From: Chryseobacterium capnotolerans
Lineage (GTDB): Bacteria > Bacteroidota > Bacteroidia > Flavobacteriales > Weeksellaceae
Assembly (NCBI RefSeq): GCF_021278965.1
Contig: NZ_CP065589.1
Span: forward strand, 1,989,001-2,053,000
Direction of reading: 5' to 3'
DNA: 64,000 nt
A model generated the notes under the pieces. It searched no databases, was not told where the DNA came from, and saw only the letters and a list, made by a program, of their open reading frames with translations. Position numbers and translations under genes: made by a program. Position 1 is the first letter of the stretch; each line of letters opens with the position of its first letter. Positions 62,892 to 64,000 of the stretch are shown here, one piece after another.

Positions 62892-62947
62892 GTAACTTTG
62901 TTGCAAATGTATATATAAAAAATCAAATAACGCAACTTTGTTGCATT
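62892..62947. promoter_or_regulatory. Two Zur-like boxes between merC-like and zur-like genes
   Basis: GTAACTTTGTTGC (62892-62904) and AACGCAACTTTGTTGCATT (62929-62947) share the palindromic core GCAAC-TTT-GTTGC. They lie in the divergent promoter space, with the second ending 6 nt before the regulator's ATG. This suggests autoregulation and control of the merC-zigA side. Confidence 0.7.
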
Positions 62948-62953
62948 AAAAAT

Positions 62954-63346
62954 ATGAAACAGGTTAGAAATACCCACGCCAAAACTGAAATTTTAAACCT
63001 TATTAATGGCTCTGAGGTAGCATTGAGTCATTCTGATATTCAGAAGAAATTAGGAGAGCTATGTAATAGAGTTACGATTTACAGGGTTTTAGAACGTCTT
63101 GAAAATGAGGGAGCTATTCACAGGATTGTTAATGTGGATGGTGTCGTAAATTTTGCGAAATGCAGTGGAAAATGTAGTCATGAACAACATTTTCATAATC
63201 ATGTGCATTTTAACTGTAAAAAATGCCATTCAGTGACATGTATTGAGAATGCAATCCCTGAAATTAGCTTACCGGAGCATTTTATTGCGGAAGAATATAA
63301 CTTTATTATTAGCGGAGTGTGCCCAAAATGTACGATAAAGGCATAA
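62954..63346 (+). CDS. Fur-family regulator, probably Zur
   Basis: A 130-residue metalloregulator: winged helix ALSHSDIQKKLGELCNRVTIYRVLERLENEGAIHRI, then the metal-binding HEQHFHNHVHFNCKKCHSVTC and the closing CPKC. Both CxxC pairs needed for the structural zinc site are present. The neighbouring ZigA- and MerC-like genes argue for zinc (Zur) and against iron. Confidence 0.85.
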   Translation: MKQVRNTHAKTEILNLINGSEVALSHSDIQKKLGELCNRVTIYRVLERLENEGAIHRIVNVDGVVNFAKCSGKCSHEQHFHNHVHFNCKKCHSVTCIENAIPEISLPEHFIAEEYNFIISGVCPKCTIKA

Positions 63347-63366
63347 ATAAGCTTCCAGATTCATTT

Positions 63367-64000
63367 TTAATTTCCTCTGTAAGCAGAAGGCGTCATACCG
63401 GTGTATCGTTTGAAAAACCGACAAAAGAGGGATGATTCAGCAAAATTTAGTACATCAGTAATTTCCATGACTGAAAGATTGGTTGTTTTCAATAAAGATT
63501 TAGATTGTGCTATAACTGCTTCATTGATCCAAATCAGGATAGACTTCCCTGTCTGTTTACGGATTATTGTTGTCAAATATTTACTGGTAAGATGCATTTT
63601 CTGTGCATAAAAGGAAACGCTTCTTTCTTCTTTATGATGCTGATATAATAAATCAAAAAAAATAGTAGTTAATTCTGCTGCCCTTGTATGTTTTTGAACC
63701 TGTTCATTATTCGTATTATATACATCTTTTATTTCTGCTAAAAGAGCTAATAAGAGGAACTGAAGTATATCTGTCTTACTCCTGCTTTCTTCTCTATGAT
63801 AATGCATAGAAATATTTGTATGATGTTGGCTAAAGATTTCAAAACCGGTATTATTCAGCCTGATACATGGTAGTTGTCTTATTTCATGGAAAAGCATGTA
63901 GTTATTGGAAAGAGAATTGCTGGAAATACAATCAGGATCGAAAAAAATAGTATCTATATGCAGATCTTCTGATATTTCTATCGGCTCCATCATAGAACCG
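63367..64000 (-). CDS. AraC-family regulator, N-terminus beyond the window
   Basis: At least 208 residues are in the window; the frame is open to the edge, so the start may lie outside. The C-terminal AraC domain is complete: SFYAQKMHLTSKYLTTIIRKQTG and LNFAESSLFCRFFKRYTGMTPSAYRGN. The N-terminal part (FEIFSQHHTNISMHYHREES) belongs to a cupin-like sensor. The target is unknown. Confidence 0.85.
   Translation of the reverse strand, partial: GSMMEPIEISEDLHIDTIFFDPDCISSNSLSNNYMLFHEIRQLPCIRLNNTGFEIFSQHHTNISMHYHREESRSKTDILQFLLLALLAEIKDVYNTNNEQVQKHTRAAELTTIFFDLLYQHHKEERSVSFYAQKMHLTSKYLTTIIRKQTGKSILIWINEAVIAQSKSLLKTTNLSVMEITDVLNFAESSLFCRFFKRYTGMTPSAYRGN

Noticed and set aside
1..64000. tRNA, rRNA or replication origin
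   Set aside because: I saw no cloverleaf with conserved TTCGAATC-type arms, no rRNA segment, and no DnaA-box cluster.

Overview
The window is a low-GC chromosomal segment from a member of the Bacteroidota, most likely a flavobacterium of the Chryseobacterium group. This rests on several signs: promoters of the Bacteroidota form (TTG, about 20 bp, TAnnTTTG, e.g. 58903-58933), few Shine-Dalgarno sites, a type IX secretion C-terminal sorting domain (47313-48806), a CzcA-type RND pump fused to its TolC-like partner, a bacteriocin-like peptide with a Bacteroidota leader, and several families of short palindromic repeats. The species assignment is inference; there is no rRNA or tRNA gene in the window.

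Layout. 1-5.3 kb: end of an MFS transporter, a DsbA/FrnE-like oxidoreductase, a nucleosidase with a GNAT enzyme, a Crp-type regulator, an unusual KAS III-like protein and a secreted esterase. 5.3-12 kb: a MocR-type regulator divergent from a biotin operon (ferritin-like protein, bioF, bioD, bioB, then bioA after a repeat-filled gap). 12-17 kb: an HxlR regulator/metal-dependent hydrolase pair, an AraC/CynX-type MFS pair and a MATE transporter. 17.5-25 kb: an orphan protein, a Crp-type regulator and a heavy-metal efflux locus (small companion protein, CusA-TolC fusion, CusB). 25.3-29.7 kb: an array of four REP-associated tyrosine transposase (RAYT) elements, only two near full length and both broken, interleaved with accessory genes and bounded by two copies of the cusB 3' end. 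29.8-32.9 kb: an ArsR-SRPBCC-YdeI-DoxX-DUF4256 group. 33-37.3 kb: a Gabija-like defence locus (GajA, GajB, plus an upstream PD-(D/E)XK nuclease-like gene and an XRE regulator), followed by a SymE-like gene and long repeats. 38.4-41.5 kb: DUF6265, AraC, YdcF and VOC proteins. 41.6-47 kb: orphan immunity-like and lipoprotein genes with decayed fragments. 47.3-54.7 kb: a T9SS-sorted BspA-repeat protein, then an ECF sigma/anti-sigma pair divergent from msrB, fasciclin and two exported ferritin-like proteins. 54.8-58.1 kb: metE under a cobalamin riboswitch, with a divergent Lrp regulator. 58.2-59.7 kb: a glycine-rich bacteriocin-like peptide and an S24-type repressor. 59.8-63.4 kb: an apparent zinc regulon (alkaline phosphatase, ZigA-type GTPase, MerC-like protein, Fur/Zur). 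The window ends in an AraC regulator.

A point that affects many entries: seven genes or gene fragments are broken, and one is shortened at its start, by a single-base length change in an A/T run (hxlR, CynX-type MFS, araC, MATE, cusA, a cusB fragment, gajB, alkaline phosphatase). All but one look like loss of one base. Such a uniform pattern suggests sequencing or assembly error more than genuine gene loss, so these are reported as frameshifted genes with reconstructed spans. The best candidates for new biology are the ferritin-like di-iron protein at the head of the biotin operon, the three-gene Gabija variant with an (ATT)8 tract in front of it, the RAYT array with its interleaved genes, and the alkaline phosphatase that appears to sit in the Zur regulon.
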